DNA from: Candidatus Poribacteria bacterium
GTDB lineage: Bacteria > Poribacteria > WGA-4E > WGA-3G
Assembly (NCBI GenBank): GCA_028821605.1
Contig: JAPPFM010000041.1
Span: 225,728-289,727 of the forward strand
Direction of reading: 5' to 3'
DNA length: 64,000 nt
Shown here piece by piece: positions 45,657-54,111 of the stretch. Both the position numbers and the translations under genes were made by a program. The notes under the pieces were generated by a model. It saw only the letters and a list, made by a program, of their open reading frames with translations. It was not told where the DNA came from and did not search any database. Positions within the stretch are counted from its first letter, which is position 1, and each line of letters starts with the position of its first letter.

Positions 45657-46490
45657 CTATCCCAAATTTCCGGTCAATTCCAGATAATAATAAAGAACCG
45701 GTGTGCTAAAAATTAGGCTGTCGCACCTATCAATGAATCCACCATGCCCTGGGATCACCTGTCCGGAATCTTTAACACCAGCAGTCCGTTTCATAAGTGA
45801 GGCACTCAGATCTCCGAGTTGTCCCAATACACTTAACAGCAATCCAATAAAAACGGCATTCACCCAAGAGAGTGTTCCCTGTAGGAGAACCATACCAATT
45901 ACAAAACTCGTCAAAGTGCCTACAACCAATCCACCAATAGTTCCCTCGACCGTTTTTCGCGGGCTGACAGGCGTACCGAGTTTGTGTTTACCGAACGCTC
46001 TCCCGACAAGATACGCACCAGTGTCACTACACCAAATTATTCCAGCCAACAGGAAAATAAGGTGCATGCCGACCGGTTCCGCATTTCGCAGCAAGATAAG
46101 GTGGTAGCCTAATGCCCAACCGATCGTTAAGATACCAGTTAACTTGAGGGTAGCAGCGAGTAATTCACCGGCGACCTTCCCTCTAAAAATACTTTCCGCG
46201 AAAACATAGATGAAGAGAAAGGTAAAAAAACTAAATATTACCGTCGAGGCAGACACTGTCTGTGTCAGTGTAGGCAAAAAATACGCGAATAAACAGAACG
46301 CACCTGTTAAGAGTGCCGGCATCACTGGATTCAATTTTTCCGTGAAGTGCTGTGCTAAGCGACAGTACTCAACTTGCATCATTACAACCGCAATAGACAC
46401 AAGTAGCAGATAGAGCCAATCTCCCCAATAGATAATCAGGAGAACTAGCGGTACCAGCACAACCACACTCAAGGCTCTCCGCCAAAACAT
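45657..46490 (-). CDS. cdsA: Phosphatidate cytidylyltransferase
   Basis: Makes CDP-diacylglycerol, the precursor of membrane phospholipids. 277 residues with about eight hydrophobic segments. The family signature is complete: SLMKRTAGVKDSG followed by IPGHGGFIDR; also SDTGAYLVGRAFGKHKL, cut here at SDTGAYLVGR, and SPRKTVEGTIGG. In most bacteria uppS lies directly upstream; here the gap to frr holds only repeats. Confidence 0.95.
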   Translation of the reverse strand: MFWRRALSVVVLVPLVLLIIYWGDWLYLLLVSIAVVMMQVEYCRLAQHFTEKLNPVMPALLTGAFCLFAYFLPTLTQTVSASTVIFSFFTFLFIYVFAESIFRGKVAGELLAATLKLTGILTIGWALGYHLILLRNAEPVGMHLIFLLAGIIWCSDTGAYLVGRAFGKHKLGTPVSPRKTVEGTIGGLVVGTLTSFVIGMVLLQGTLSWVNAVFIGLLLSVLGQLGDLSASLMKRTAGVKDSGQVIPGHGGFIDRCDSLIFSTPVLYYYLELTGNLG

Positions 46491-46504
46491 AGGTTCTGTA
46501 TCCC

Positions 46505-46635
46505 GCTTATCAGTAGTTCCCAGTTATCGGTTATCAGTTAAGAAAACTCTTAACCTTAACCATCAACTCGCCTCCGTTATAGATGTTAAAGCACGAGTTG
46601 ATGGTTAAAACTGACAACCCTTCCTCTGAAAACTA
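46505..46635. repeat. Heptamer units around a 53-bp palindrome
   Basis: 46556-46608 is a diverged copy of the 54-bp palindrome (TTAACCATCAACTCG and complement). Heptamers flank it on both sides. It occupies the place where uppS normally sits. Confidence 0.8.
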
Positions 46636-46638
46636 TTC

Positions 46639-47226
46639 CTAAGTCTCCAGTAACTCAGTTTCCTTCGCTCCGGTCAACTCGTCAATCTGGTCAATGTATG
46701 TATCCGTGAGCTGCTGAACTGGGTCGCCACTTCCTTTTCCACGTTTCTTATCGCCACTGCGGCTTCTATTTTTACCGCCCCCGCCCCCGCTATCACCACC
46801 GTCAATTTTTTTGACGGCTTCATTGGCATCGCGACGAATATTCCGAATCGCCACTTTACCCTCTTCGGCAAGTTTACGGACGACCTTCGTCAACTCGGTC
46901 CGTCGTTCCATTGTGAGTTCGGGGACCAAAATACGGATAACGTTCCCATCGTTGCTCGTCGAGAACCCTAAATCGGAAAGTGCTATCGCTTTCTCGATCT
47001 CTGTAATGAGCGTTTTGTCCCAAGGTTGAATGACAAGCAAGCGCGGCTCAGGAGTCGTAATTGTGCCGACCTGACTCAGCGGGCTTTTACTACCGTAGTA
47101 CGTAACGCTGACTTGGTCCAAGAGTGCTGGCGTAGCACGCCCTGTTTGCACATGCGACAACTTCGCCGCGGTTGCTTCGACCGTTTTCTTCATTCGGGAC
47201 TCAGCCTGTTGAAGAATTTGTTGCAT
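46639..47226 (-). CDS. frr: Ribosome recycling factor
   Basis: 195 residues. Recycles ribosomes after termination together with EF-G. The N-terminal helix and beta domain are normal (GRATPALLDQVSVTYYGS, split as GRATPALLD and VTYYGS; LLVIQPWDKTLI; NDGNVIRILVPELTMERR, cut at GNVIRILVPELT). In the last third, after NEAVKKI, there is a Gly/Arg/Lys/Ser-rich stretch (about 148-170, GGDSGGGGGKNRSRSGDKK in part) in place of the usual charged helix, and then the normal end. It does not break the frame. GGGGA precedes the ATG. Confidence 0.93.
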   Translation of the reverse strand: MQQILQQAESRMKKTVEATAAKLSHVQTGRATPALLDQVSVTYYGSKSPLSQVGTITTPEPRLLVIQPWDKTLITEIEKAIALSDLGFSTSNDGNVIRILVPELTMERRTELTKVVRKLAEEGKVAIRNIRRDANEAVKKIDGGDSGGGGGKNRSRSGDKKRGKGSGDPVQQLTDTYIDQIDELTGAKETELLET

Positions 47227-47237
47227 CTGATTTTTCC

Positions 47238-47385
47238 CCAGAGTAGTTAGCGGTTATCGGTTATCGGTTAAAGAGTCTCCTGTGGCAGCCACAGAAACCT
47301 CTTGTAACTTTGACCAAGAACTCATCTACAGATAATTTTGCTAAAGCGCGAGTTCTTGGTCAAGACTGACAACCATTCCCCTATT
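47238..47385. repeat. Heptamer units and 54-bp palindrome
   Basis: 47310-47363 is a copy of the palindrome (TTGACCAAGAACTC...). Heptamers GGTTATCGGTTATCGG lie before it. It occupies the position where pyrH is usually found, between tsf and frr. Confidence 0.8.
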
Positions 47386-47394
47386 CCATTATCT

Positions 47395-47988
47395 TTACTG
47401 TCCAAGGACATAAAGCACAAAACGTTTGACGACAATATTTTCGCCCAATTGGGCTATAGCGTCCTTTACGAGAGTTTCAATCGTTTTGTCTGTATCGCGA
47501 ATATAGGCTTGCTGCAGGAGACATGTCTCTGAATAGAACTTAGATATCCGTCCTTCAACAATCCGATCAGCGATGTGGGCAGGTTTACCTTCCTGTTCCG
47601 CTTGTGCTTTCAAAATCGACTTTTCAGCCTCAAGATCCTCAGCAGGTACATCTTCCGGATTAAGGTATTTCGGTTTAGCGGCTGCGACCTGCATCGCAAT
47701 CTCTTTCCCTAACGCTTGGAATTGCTCCGTCCGCGCGACAAAATCCGTTTCGCAATTCAGTTCGACCAACGTACCAACACGGCTGCCGGGGTGAATGTAA
47801 GAAACAATCAATCCCTCTTCTGTTGCCCTACCGCCCTTGACCTCGGAAGCCTTCAATCCTTGCTCCCGCAATTTCTGAATCGCTTCGTCAATATTTCCAT
47901 TCGTCTCTGTTAGCGCCTTTTTGCAGTCCATAATCCCTGCCCCCGTGCGCGAACGGAGGTCGCTAACGAGCTTTGCTGTAATTGCCAT
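47395..47988 (-). CDS. tsf: Elongation factor Ts
   Basis: 197 residues, the short type without the full coiled-coil arm. N-terminal UBA-like module: LVSDLRSRTGAGIMDCKKAL, then NIDEAIQKLREQG. Core motif: GTLVELNCETDFVARTEQF, cut here at LVELNCETDFVAR. It exchanges nucleotide on EF-Tu. AGAGGAGG lies four bases before the ATG. It lies downstream of rpsB, the standard order. Confidence 0.96.
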   Translation of the reverse strand: MAITAKLVSDLRSRTGAGIMDCKKALTETNGNIDEAIQKLREQGLKASEVKGGRATEEGLIVSYIHPGSRVGTLVELNCETDFVARTEQFQALGKEIAMQVAAAKPKYLNPEDVPAEDLEAEKSILKAQAEQEGKPAHIADRIVEGRISKFYSETCLLQQAYIRDTDKTIETLVKDAIAQLGENIVVKRFVLYVLGQ

Positions 47989-48029
47989 TTATCCTCCTCT
48001 TATTTTTGCTTTGACTTTCTTCACAGTAA

Positions 48030-48235
48030 AGGAGCCGTCAGCCGTCGGAGGAAGGGTTGTCAGTACGGGAACGGGTACGTTCCCTTTCGGTGGTCAGTTA
48101 TCGGTTAAGAGACCGCTTGTGGCAGCCACAGAAACCTCTTGTAACTTTGACCAAGAACTCGTCTACAGATAATTTTGCTAAAGCGCGAGTTCTTGGTCAA
48201 GACTGATAACTGATAACTGATAACCATTCCTCTGA
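48030..48235. repeat. Heptamer units and 54-bp palindrome between rpsB and tsf
   Basis: 48147-48200 is a close copy of 47310-47363, including the neighbouring TGTGGCAGCCACAGAAACC, so a block larger than the palindrome was duplicated. ACTGATAACTGATAACTG heptamers follow. Confidence 0.85.
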
Positions 48236-48243
48236 TAGCCAAT

Positions 48244-49149
48244 TTATTGAGACTGTTGTCGGCGAGGGGGTCTTCCTCTCCGTCGCTGACGTGGTGGGCG
48301 TCCCTGACGCTGTTCACCCTCACCAATTGCCTCCGGTTCTGCGGATAACTCTTCATCTTCCAGAAGCGCGGCACTCTCTTCTTCGTGTCGCGCCGTTTCA
48401 AGCATAGCATCTACCTGCGGTGCTGCCTCGGATTGCCCCGCATCTTCAGCGACATCTGCACCTTCAAATGCTTCTCCTCGTCCCTCAATTACCGCGTCAG
48501 CCAAAACTGAGCAGATAAGACGAATCGAACGGATCGCATCGTCGTTTCCCGGAACCGGCAAATCAATCGGATCCGGATCGCAGTTTGTATCAACAATAGC
48601 AATAATCGGGACACCTAACTTGTTTGCCTCTGCAATAGCCGTATGTTCCTTACGCGTGTCCGTCACGACAACCACTTCAGGGAGTCTTTTCATCTCTCTG
48701 ACACCGCTCAGGTTATTGTTCAGTTTGCCCTTTTCGCGTCGCAGGCGCATAACCTCTTTTTTCGGCATCTGTTCAAAAATCCCATTTGTTTCATCCGCAT
48801 CCAGTTTATCTAACCGGTTAACGCTTCGACGGATCGTTTGAAAATTCGTTAGCATACCACCGAGCCAACGATGATTCACATGATACATCCCACATCGCAC
48901 GGCTTCAACTCGTACCGCTTCTTGAGACTGTCGTTTCGTACCGACAAACAGCACTCCACCGCCTTTCGATGCAACGTTTTGAACGAAATCGGCGGCGGTT
49001 TGCAGCATCCGTAATGTTTGTTGCAAATCAATAATATAAATCCCGTTCCGCTCAGCGAAGATGTATTCTGCCATCTTCGGGTTCCAGCGACGGGTTTGAT
49101 GTCCGAAGTGAACTCCACATTCAAGGAGTTCTTTCATTGTAACAGCCAA
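48244..49149 (-). CDS. rpsB: 30S ribosomal protein S2 with acidic-basic C-terminal tail
   Basis: 301 residues. It starts at TTG 49149, since AGGAGG lies six to seven bases upstream and the protein then begins [17 protein letters not shown] as in relatives. The S2 body ends near residue 225. The extra 75 residues are first acidic ([19 protein letters not shown]) and then very basic ([16 protein letters not shown]). GRPP elements resemble AT-hooks; the tail is probably disordered and RNA-contacting. First gene of the minus-strand core cluster. Confidence 0.95.
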   Translation of the reverse strand: MAVTMKELLECGVHFGHQTRRWNPKMAEYIFAERNGIYIIDLQQTLRMLQTAADFVQNVASKGGGVLFVGTKRQSQEAVRVEAVRCGMYHVNHRWLGGMLTNFQTIRRSVNRLDKLDADETNGIFEQMPKKEVMRLRREKGKLNNNLSGVREMKRLPEVVVVTDTRKEHTAIAEANKLGVPIIAIVDTNCDPDPIDLPVPGNDDAIRSIRLICSVLADAVIEGRGEAFEGADVAEDAGQSEAAPQVDAMLETARHEEESAALLEDEELSAEPEAIGEGEQRQGRPPRQRRRGRPPRRQQSQ

Positions 49150-49592
49150 AAAAACCTCCTAAGTTCGCGAGGGTAACTTCACCCTCACTGGGTTTTCGCG
49201 TCCACCTCTTTCATATCTGCATCAGACTCTCAACACGAGAGAACCCGCTGTGCAAATCGAGAGGTGTGTCGTTTCAATATTGAAGTGTAACTCCTGATGA
49301 ACACTTTTCATCAGATTTATAGTAAAACCTACAATTAATTAGACATTATGGAAGGGCGAGGTTACTATGAAGAAACACCCCAGCAAAAACACCCTCGCCA
49401 GCGGTGGTGAAGTGTTTTGTGTTTTCCAAAGTGTCCTTTTATTTTCGGATTTTACTATAATATAAATATTTTACCACAGAAACAATCGAATTTCAAGTTT
49501 AACTAAAATAACACGCATCTGAGGTAAGCGTCAAGGAAAATTATAGCACTCACACGGGGTTTATGATATAAGATAATAGGAGGTAATACAAG
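49150..49592. other. Divergent intergenic region upstream of rpsB
   Basis: 443 bases between rpsB and the phosphotransferase gene. The 170 bases nearest rpsB must hold its promoter and leader (a GAGGGTAACTTCACCCTC hairpin lies at 49169-49186), but I could not pick out a convincing promoter. The rest holds the MITE-like element at 49318-49459. Confidence 0.5.
49318..49459. mobile_element. MITE-like element with TATAGTAAAA ends, copy 1
   Basis: 142 bp, TATAGTAAAACC at one end and GGATTTTACTATA at the other. The interior holds GAGGTT...CCTCGCCAGCGG remnants. No coding capacity. A second copy is at 51119-51237. Confidence 0.75.
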
Positions 49593-50660
49593 GTGAAACA
49601 TCTCATTGAAGCAATCGCCGCACACTTCAAAACAGACGCAGACACGCTGAAATTCACACCCATTCAGCACGGCACCCAGCAAAAACACAACGTCTGTCGC
49701 CTAAACTTCCATAACGAGGACTACCTACTTAAACAGCACGACATTACCACACCCGTTGTTAAGGCAGGCTATACCCCTTGTCAGATTGAATCCACCGTTC
49801 TGTCAACTTTACACCGCAACGGATGCCGCGTTCCTAAAATCATTTGGAAATCAGAAGACCTCCACGCGCTCCTGTTGGACTGGTGCGGAGAATTGACACT
49901 TGATGAAATCGCACAAAGCAGAGTGGTGTCTAACCTCAAACCTATCCTGCATACGATACTTACGGAACTCTGTCGGGTTGAAACCGTTTTCACAGAAAAC
50001 GTAAAACACTTTACGCCTTACGTCTTCCTTTTTGATTTGGATGCGACCTTACAGCATCTACTTGAACAAGGCAGAAAAACCCTTGATTACCTTTCACATC
50101 TCAACGAAGACCTTATGGTTTCATCACAAACGGCACAACTTGATACAGCATGGAACGCCATTTCCGATCGACTTCGGACGGCACCACCTACGCTTGATAG
50201 CCTTGACTACCAAAGTCGGAATATCGTTGTTTCAGGTGAAACCCCGTTTGTAATTGATTTCTCAAGTGTTGGATGGGATTGGCAGGAACGGAGACTGGTT
50301 CAATACTTCAACAGTATTGGGGCAAACCAAGAAGATGGAAATTTCGTCTCGTTGTTGGATTACGATTTAGTCAATACCTATGCGGAGTGGGTTGCCACCC
50401 ACCGTGAAACATGTTCACCTGCAGAGATCGCTGCGCGTGTTGACAGCCACCACCTCCTATTTTACCTCTCGGTTATTCATCAACTTTTGCGCGCCGTTGC
50501 ACAGTCGGAAACTACTGAAAGCAGAACGATCTTCAAGGCATGGGGCAACCCACAAACGAGATTCCAGGGCGCACTCACGCAGCTGACTAACGCCAATTTG
50601 AGCGATGATGTCTATACAACCCAAATCCGAGAAATAGTAGCCAATTACAATTCCCGGTAG
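49593..50660 (+). CDS. Aminoglycoside-phosphotransferase-fold kinase-like protein
   Basis: 355 residues from a GTG start with GGAGG upstream. APH/choline-kinase-like fold: GTQQKHNVCRLN and DYLLKQHD near the start (ATP lysine), VPKIIWKSED, LLLDWCGELTLDEIA, cut here at LLLDWCGELT, the catalytic-loop region SLDYQSRNIVV (His of the usual HxD replaced by Leu-Asp), and IDFSSVGWDWQERRL as the metal motif. The substrate is unknown. It lies between two MITE-like elements together with the next gene. Confidence 0.7.
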   Translation: MKHLIEAIAAHFKTDADTLKFTPIQHGTQQKHNVCRLNFHNEDYLLKQHDITTPVVKAGYTPCQIESTVLSTLHRNGCRVPKIIWKSEDLHALLLDWCGELTLDEIAQSRVVSNLKPILHTILTELCRVETVFTENVKHFTPYVFLFDLDATLQHLLEQGRKTLDYLSHLNEDLMVSSQTAQLDTAWNAISDRLRTAPPTLDSLDYQSRNIVVSGETPFVIDFSSVGWDWQERRLVQYFNSIGANQEDGNFVSLLDYDLVNTYAEWVATHRETCSPAEIAARVDSHHLLFYLSVIHQLLRAVAQSETTESRTIFKAWGNPQTRFQGALTQLTNANLSDDVYTTQIREIVANYNSR

Positions 50661-50685
50661 GAGGGATCTCCGAATCCCGACACTG
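50658..50685. repeat. GTAGGAGGGAT-type short repeat
   Basis: TAGGAGGGATCTCCGAATCC, directly after the stop of the kinase-like gene. The same type occurs at 57320-57349 and inside the gene at 55208-57295. Confidence 0.7.
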
Positions 50686-50695
50686 ACGGTAAGCA

Positions 50696-51106
50696 TCATT
50701 CCTTAGTGGTCATATCCTTAATATTAAGAATTGTCTTCTCAAGTTCTCCCAAAAACACTTGTATTTCGGGGGTTGATGGCTTCGTTGTATGAAAAACACT
50801 CTGATACGATTTCAGCACCTCGTAAAGCGATGTTAAATCGACCTGACGCTGCTGAATCTTCTCACGAATGTTCGCGAATACTGCAACCACCTGCTTCTCT
50901 GAAATTCCGTCGGGTCGATTTTTTGACTTAAGATGTTTCTCTACACCATTTAGTGCGCGTTCTGCCATCCAATGGCGGAAACCTTCAGCCCCACCAAAGT
51001 GTCGGTAAGCCAAGCCCCCCGCGATTAAGCTGACTGCCACAATCGCTAACAAAAAAATTAAAACCCTTCTATAACAGCCGCTTAGTTTTTTACTCACACT
51101 TGCCAT
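50696..51106 (-). CDS. Single-pass membrane protein of unknown function
   Basis: 136 residues. A basic N-terminus (SVSKKLSGCYRR) and one membrane segment (VLIFLLAIVAVSLIAGG) are followed by a helical, charged domain (NIREKIQQRQVDLTSLYEVL). I recognise no family. It is convergent with the kinase-like gene, with 35 bases between. Confidence 0.6.
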   Translation of the reverse strand: MASVSKKLSGCYRRVLIFLLAIVAVSLIAGGLAYRHFGGAEGFRHWMAERALNGVEKHLKSKNRPDGISEKQVVAVFANIREKIQQRQVDLTSLYEVLKSYQSVFHTTKPSTPEIQVFLGELEKTILNIKDMTTKE

Positions 51107-51118
51107 TTTTATATTTTT

Positions 51119-51237
51119 TATAGTAAAATCCGAAAATATGTTTATAGTTCATCAGTGAACAAGAGCCCCACGGCCGCTGGCGAGGATTGTATCCTCGCCC
51201 TTGCTGTGGTGTATAGGTAATTACGGGTTTTACTATA
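51119..51237. mobile_element. MITE-like element with TATAGTAAAA ends, copy 2
   Basis: 119 bp, from TATAGTAAAATCCG to CGGGTTTTACTATA. The interior contains GCTGGCGAGGAT-TGT-ATCCTCGCC. Confidence 0.75.
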
Positions 51238-51299
51238 ATTGGGACCCTCATCAAGTCCATTAATTTTTTCTTAAATTGACCGCTTACGTGATATAACGC

Positions 51300-52415
51300 T
51301 TAGACTTTTCCACCACGTATCGTTAGTGTTGCCTTCAATTTCTTATCGCCGACAAACTGTGTTCCGTGCGTGTCAAAGAATTCAAACTCACCCTCCAATA
51401 CCTCAAAGACCGCGACATCCGCGACGGTTCCAACTTTCAGATGACCGAGCTCCTCCTCACGCTGGATAGCCTGCGCAGCACTGAAAGTCGCCTTCTCAAT
51501 CACCTCCTCGAGCGAGAGTCCCAAGTGCATTAACTTCGACAGAACCGTCGGCAGATCGTAGACGGGTCCGTTGATATTTCCCGTGTGGAGATCGGTACTA
51601 ATAACATCGGAAATGAAGCCTTGTTCCATCGCCCGTTGGGCGACTTCATAACGGAAACTCCCAGCACCGTGCCCAACATCAAAGATGATGCCATTCTCGC
51701 GTGCCTTCCACGCTTCAGGGATAACCCTGCCCTTTTCGTCAACGATGTTATCACCGTTCCCCTGAAAGCAGTGCGTAATTACATCGCCCGGACGCAGTAA
51801 ACTCAGAATATCAGGAAGCGGCACCCCAGCACCGATATGACACATGACGGATGTCCCTGCGCGTTCGGCTGCTTCAATAGCACATTTCAGGGGTTCAACA
51901 CCGTTATCGCCCACTTGCCCCTTCCCTTGACGCACCTTCACCCCGACCGTGATATCGCGATGTTGTTGTAATGTTTCCGCAACGCGTCCCGGATCGGCAT
52001 AAGCCATATCGTACATTTCACCGACAGGTCCGTAGACAAGCCCAATTCCTGAGATGTGGATATAGGTGAGAATGTTCGTCCATGCCGGTTCAGCAATGAA
52101 TTCGCGAAAGCCGGGAAACGTCACCCAGCTCGGACTACCAGCGTCTACAACCGTAGTCGTCCCCGCAGTTGGACAAACCCCATCGGCTCTGATACCCCAC
52201 GTTGTTACGCCGTAATAGACATGCGTGTGAATATCAACGAGTCCCGGTGTGACGTATTTATCCTTAACAAAAATGGTTTGCGTCGCTGTATCTTCCAGAA
52301 TATCGGGTTCAATTGCTGCGATGACACCATCAGCAATCCCAACATCTCGCACCGCATTCAAACGCTGCGCGGCATCAATGACAGTGCCACCTTTCAGTAG
52401 AATGTCATATTTCAT
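51300..52415 (-). CDS. Amidohydrolase/deacetylase-family metallohydrolase
   Basis: 371 residues. The N-terminal beta sandwich (DILLKGGTVIDAAQRLN) is followed by a metal-binding TIM barrel: His63 and His65 in GLVDIHTHVY, GTTTVVDAGS, GVKVRQGKG (possible carboxylated Lys), CHIGAGVPLPDIL, ITHCFQG, FDVGHGAGSF and STDLHTGN. The C-terminus GTVADVAVFEVLEGEFEF, cut here at GTVADVAVFEV, is the usual composite-domain end. It is close to dihydroorotase/deacetylase-like enzymes of unknown substrate. No Shine-Dalgarno sequence; repeat DNA precedes the ATG. Confidence 0.85.
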   Translation of the reverse strand: MKYDILLKGGTVIDAAQRLNAVRDVGIADGVIAAIEPDILEDTATQTIFVKDKYVTPGLVDIHTHVYYGVTTWGIRADGVCPTAGTTTVVDAGSPSWVTFPGFREFIAEPAWTNILTYIHISGIGLVYGPVGEMYDMAYADPGRVAETLQQHRDITVGVKVRQGKGQVGDNGVEPLKCAIEAAERAGTSVMCHIGAGVPLPDILSLLRPGDVITHCFQGNGDNIVDEKGRVIPEAWKARENGIIFDVGHGAGSFRYEVAQRAMEQGFISDVISTDLHTGNINGPVYDLPTVLSKLMHLGLSLEEVIEKATFSAAQAIQREEELGHLKVGTVADVAVFEVLEGEFEFFDTHGTQFVGDKKLKATLTIRGGKV

Positions 52416-52455
52416 TTTAGTTATCAGTTTTCGGTTATCAGTTATCAGTTACAAG
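52416..52455. repeat. Heptamer units upstream of the amidohydrolase
   Basis: GTTATCAGTTTTCGGTTATC, then AGTTATCAGTTAC, running into the ATG of the minus-strand gene. Confidence 0.7.
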
Positions 52456-52556
52456 ATATTTTGACGACACCAACATTACTTTTTAACCAATGATTGACAG
52501 ACAATTGACCATCGAGAATCCATAAGGTTGATACCCGGAAATCATCCGCAATGAAG

Positions 52557-53237
52557 TTAGACCCCGCGTTTATCGCCCCATATATCCACATGTACACGAG
52601 GAGAGTAGCGATATCCGTTCTCTTTGCAGAGATCAACTAACCATTCCTGCTTCTGTTGTAACACAGCAGGCGTTGTCCCCTGCGGCATCAAGAGAATTGT
52701 CTCAGCAGGAATACCGATTTCCGTTTCTAACGCTTGGATCTCCGCTAAATCTTCGGGCGTATCCACAACAAACTTCACTTGGCACGGATACGTATCCAAA
52801 AACTTACGGATAACATCGGGACGGATGCGTTCGCGTTCGTGGCGTTTGAAAAAACGATTGTCCGATGGCGGATTGGAGTTACGCAACTTCGGACTCATAG
52901 AAATGAGATGCGCCGCGACCTCTGTAAAAAGTGTGGCGTTCGTTTCAATTGTGATGTGGTGCCCCCGTTTATCCAATTCATAACAGAGTTCCATCAACGC
53001 CTTTGGTTGAATAAACGGCTCTCCACCGGTAATAACGACATGTTTACAGCCATATTGCGAGATCGCAGCCACGCTTTCAGCGACAGAAATGTCCTTATCT
53101 TCAGGTTCCCAAGATGTGTAAGGTGTATCACACCAAACACATCTCAGGTTGCAATAACTCGTTCGGAAAAAGACAGAGGGAACACCGATAAGTTGTCCTT
53201 CCCCCTGAATCGTATGGAAGAGTTCGCTGAATTTCAT
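52557..53237 (-). CDS. queE: 7-carboxy-7-deazaguanine synthase (radical SAM)
   Basis: 226 residues from ATG 53237, which gives the family start KFSELFHTIQGEG; a longer frame exists but lacks this logic. The radical SAM cysteines are Cys29, Cys33 and Cys36 (CNLRCVWCDT). Further motifs are VVITGGEPFIQP, ITIETNAT, VKFVVDTPEDL and LLMPQG. It forms the deazapurine ring for queuosine. No other que gene is in the window. AGGCGG precedes the start. The VOC gene lies 32 bases upstream on the same strand. Confidence 0.93.
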   Translation of the reverse strand: MKFSELFHTIQGEGQLIGVPSVFFRTSYCNLRCVWCDTPYTSWEPEDKDISVAESVAAISQYGCKHVVITGGEPFIQPKALMELCYELDKRGHHITIETNATLFTEVAAHLISMSPKLRNSNPPSDNRFFKRHERERIRPDVIRKFLDTYPCQVKFVVDTPEDLAEIQALETEIGIPAETILLMPQGTTPAVLQQKQEWLVDLCKENGYRYSPRVHVDIWGDKRGV

Positions 53238-53269
53238 GATACCGCCTGCGCGGCTTTGCTTCACCGACG

Positions 53270-53641
53270 CTAAGCCTCAATGAGTTCAATCTGAACGTTA
53301 TCGGGTCCCTTGAAGAACGCCATCATCAACCCGTTGGGTTTCAAATCTTCGAGTTCCGCGCCTTTCGCTTGGAGTCTCTCGACCTCAGCGTCCAAGTCTT
53401 CTACCGTAAAAGCGAGTTGGTAGACACCCCAGCGTGGGTTGCCACTGGTGTCTTCGACTTCCATATCCCCGAACTTAGGTGAGAGGAAAATCCGCTCCCC
53501 ACCGATTTCCATTCGGACAATTTTTAAGCCGCGGACCTCAACGGTTTCATCAACTTTGCCATCAAACATCTCTTCGTAATAACGAACTGCACCTTCTAAA
53601 TCTTCACAACGAAGATGAACGTGGTGAAATGTAACTGCCAT
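53270..53641 (-). CDS. VOC/glyoxalase-fold protein
   Basis: 123 residues from MAVTFHHVHLRCEDL. Two beta-alpha-beta-beta-beta modules are seen: VRYYEEMFDGKV, GERIFLSPKFGD, then WGVYQLAFTVEDLDAEVERL, cut here at VYQLAFTVEDLDAE, and FFKGPDNVQIELIEA. Metal-ligand positions (His8, His/Gln and Glu near the end) fit a metalloenzyme such as glyoxalase or a dioxygenase, but the substrate is unknown. GGAAATTTT is upstream of ATG. Confidence 0.8.
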   Translation of the reverse strand: MAVTFHHVHLRCEDLEGAVRYYEEMFDGKVDETVEVRGLKIVRMEIGGERIFLSPKFGDMEVEDTSGNPRWGVYQLAFTVEDLDAEVERLQAKGAELEDLKPNGLMMAFFKGPDNVQIELIEA

Positions 53642-54111
53642 TGTCAAAATTTCCTTTCTTTGAAAAGCGCGCCATACAAACGCGCAACGCAAAAGATGAT
53701 ACAAGATATGAAATTATCTCATAACTCCTTGATTGTGTCAAATTGTTTTTTCAATTGCAGTGGTCGGAAATGTAGGGAGTGGGCAGCCACAAGTCGGGGA
53801 GTGGGCAGCCACAAGGGCTGCCCCTACAGGTTTTGCTGCGTCAGTACGTAGGTGTTTCGGATTTTTATTATCGAACCCACAGCGTGTGCCTACTACCTTT
53901 AATTTTTTTGCAACTTTTCCAACCTTCAAGTGTATAAATAAGTGTAGATTTCACTATAAACACTTTTTAACAGAGAAAAAAGGGACTTTTTTGGATATTA
54001 AATCCGACTAAGTAAACGAATACCTAAATTGAACGTTTAAACTTTAAACAGTATAAGATTCAAAAAAGTAAATTGACACTTTCAGTGTTTTGACTAAAAA
54101 AAGGAGTAAAA
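53642..54111. other. Gap with short direct repeat and STAS leader
   Basis: 470 bases between divergent genes. GAGTGGGCAGCCACAAG occurs twice (53777-53793, 53799-53815) inside a GTAGGG/CCCCTAC palindrome (53773-53829). From about 53998 the sequence resembles the leader before the second STAS gene (CCGACTAA, ACGAATACCTAAA), so the duplication of that gene included its upstream region. Confidence 0.65.

Noticed and set aside
50655..50690. tRNA T-arm-like string (GGGATCTCCGAATCCC)
   Set aside because: No acceptor stem, D-arm or anticodon arm around it; the same string recurs as a dispersed repeat at 57320 and 55941.
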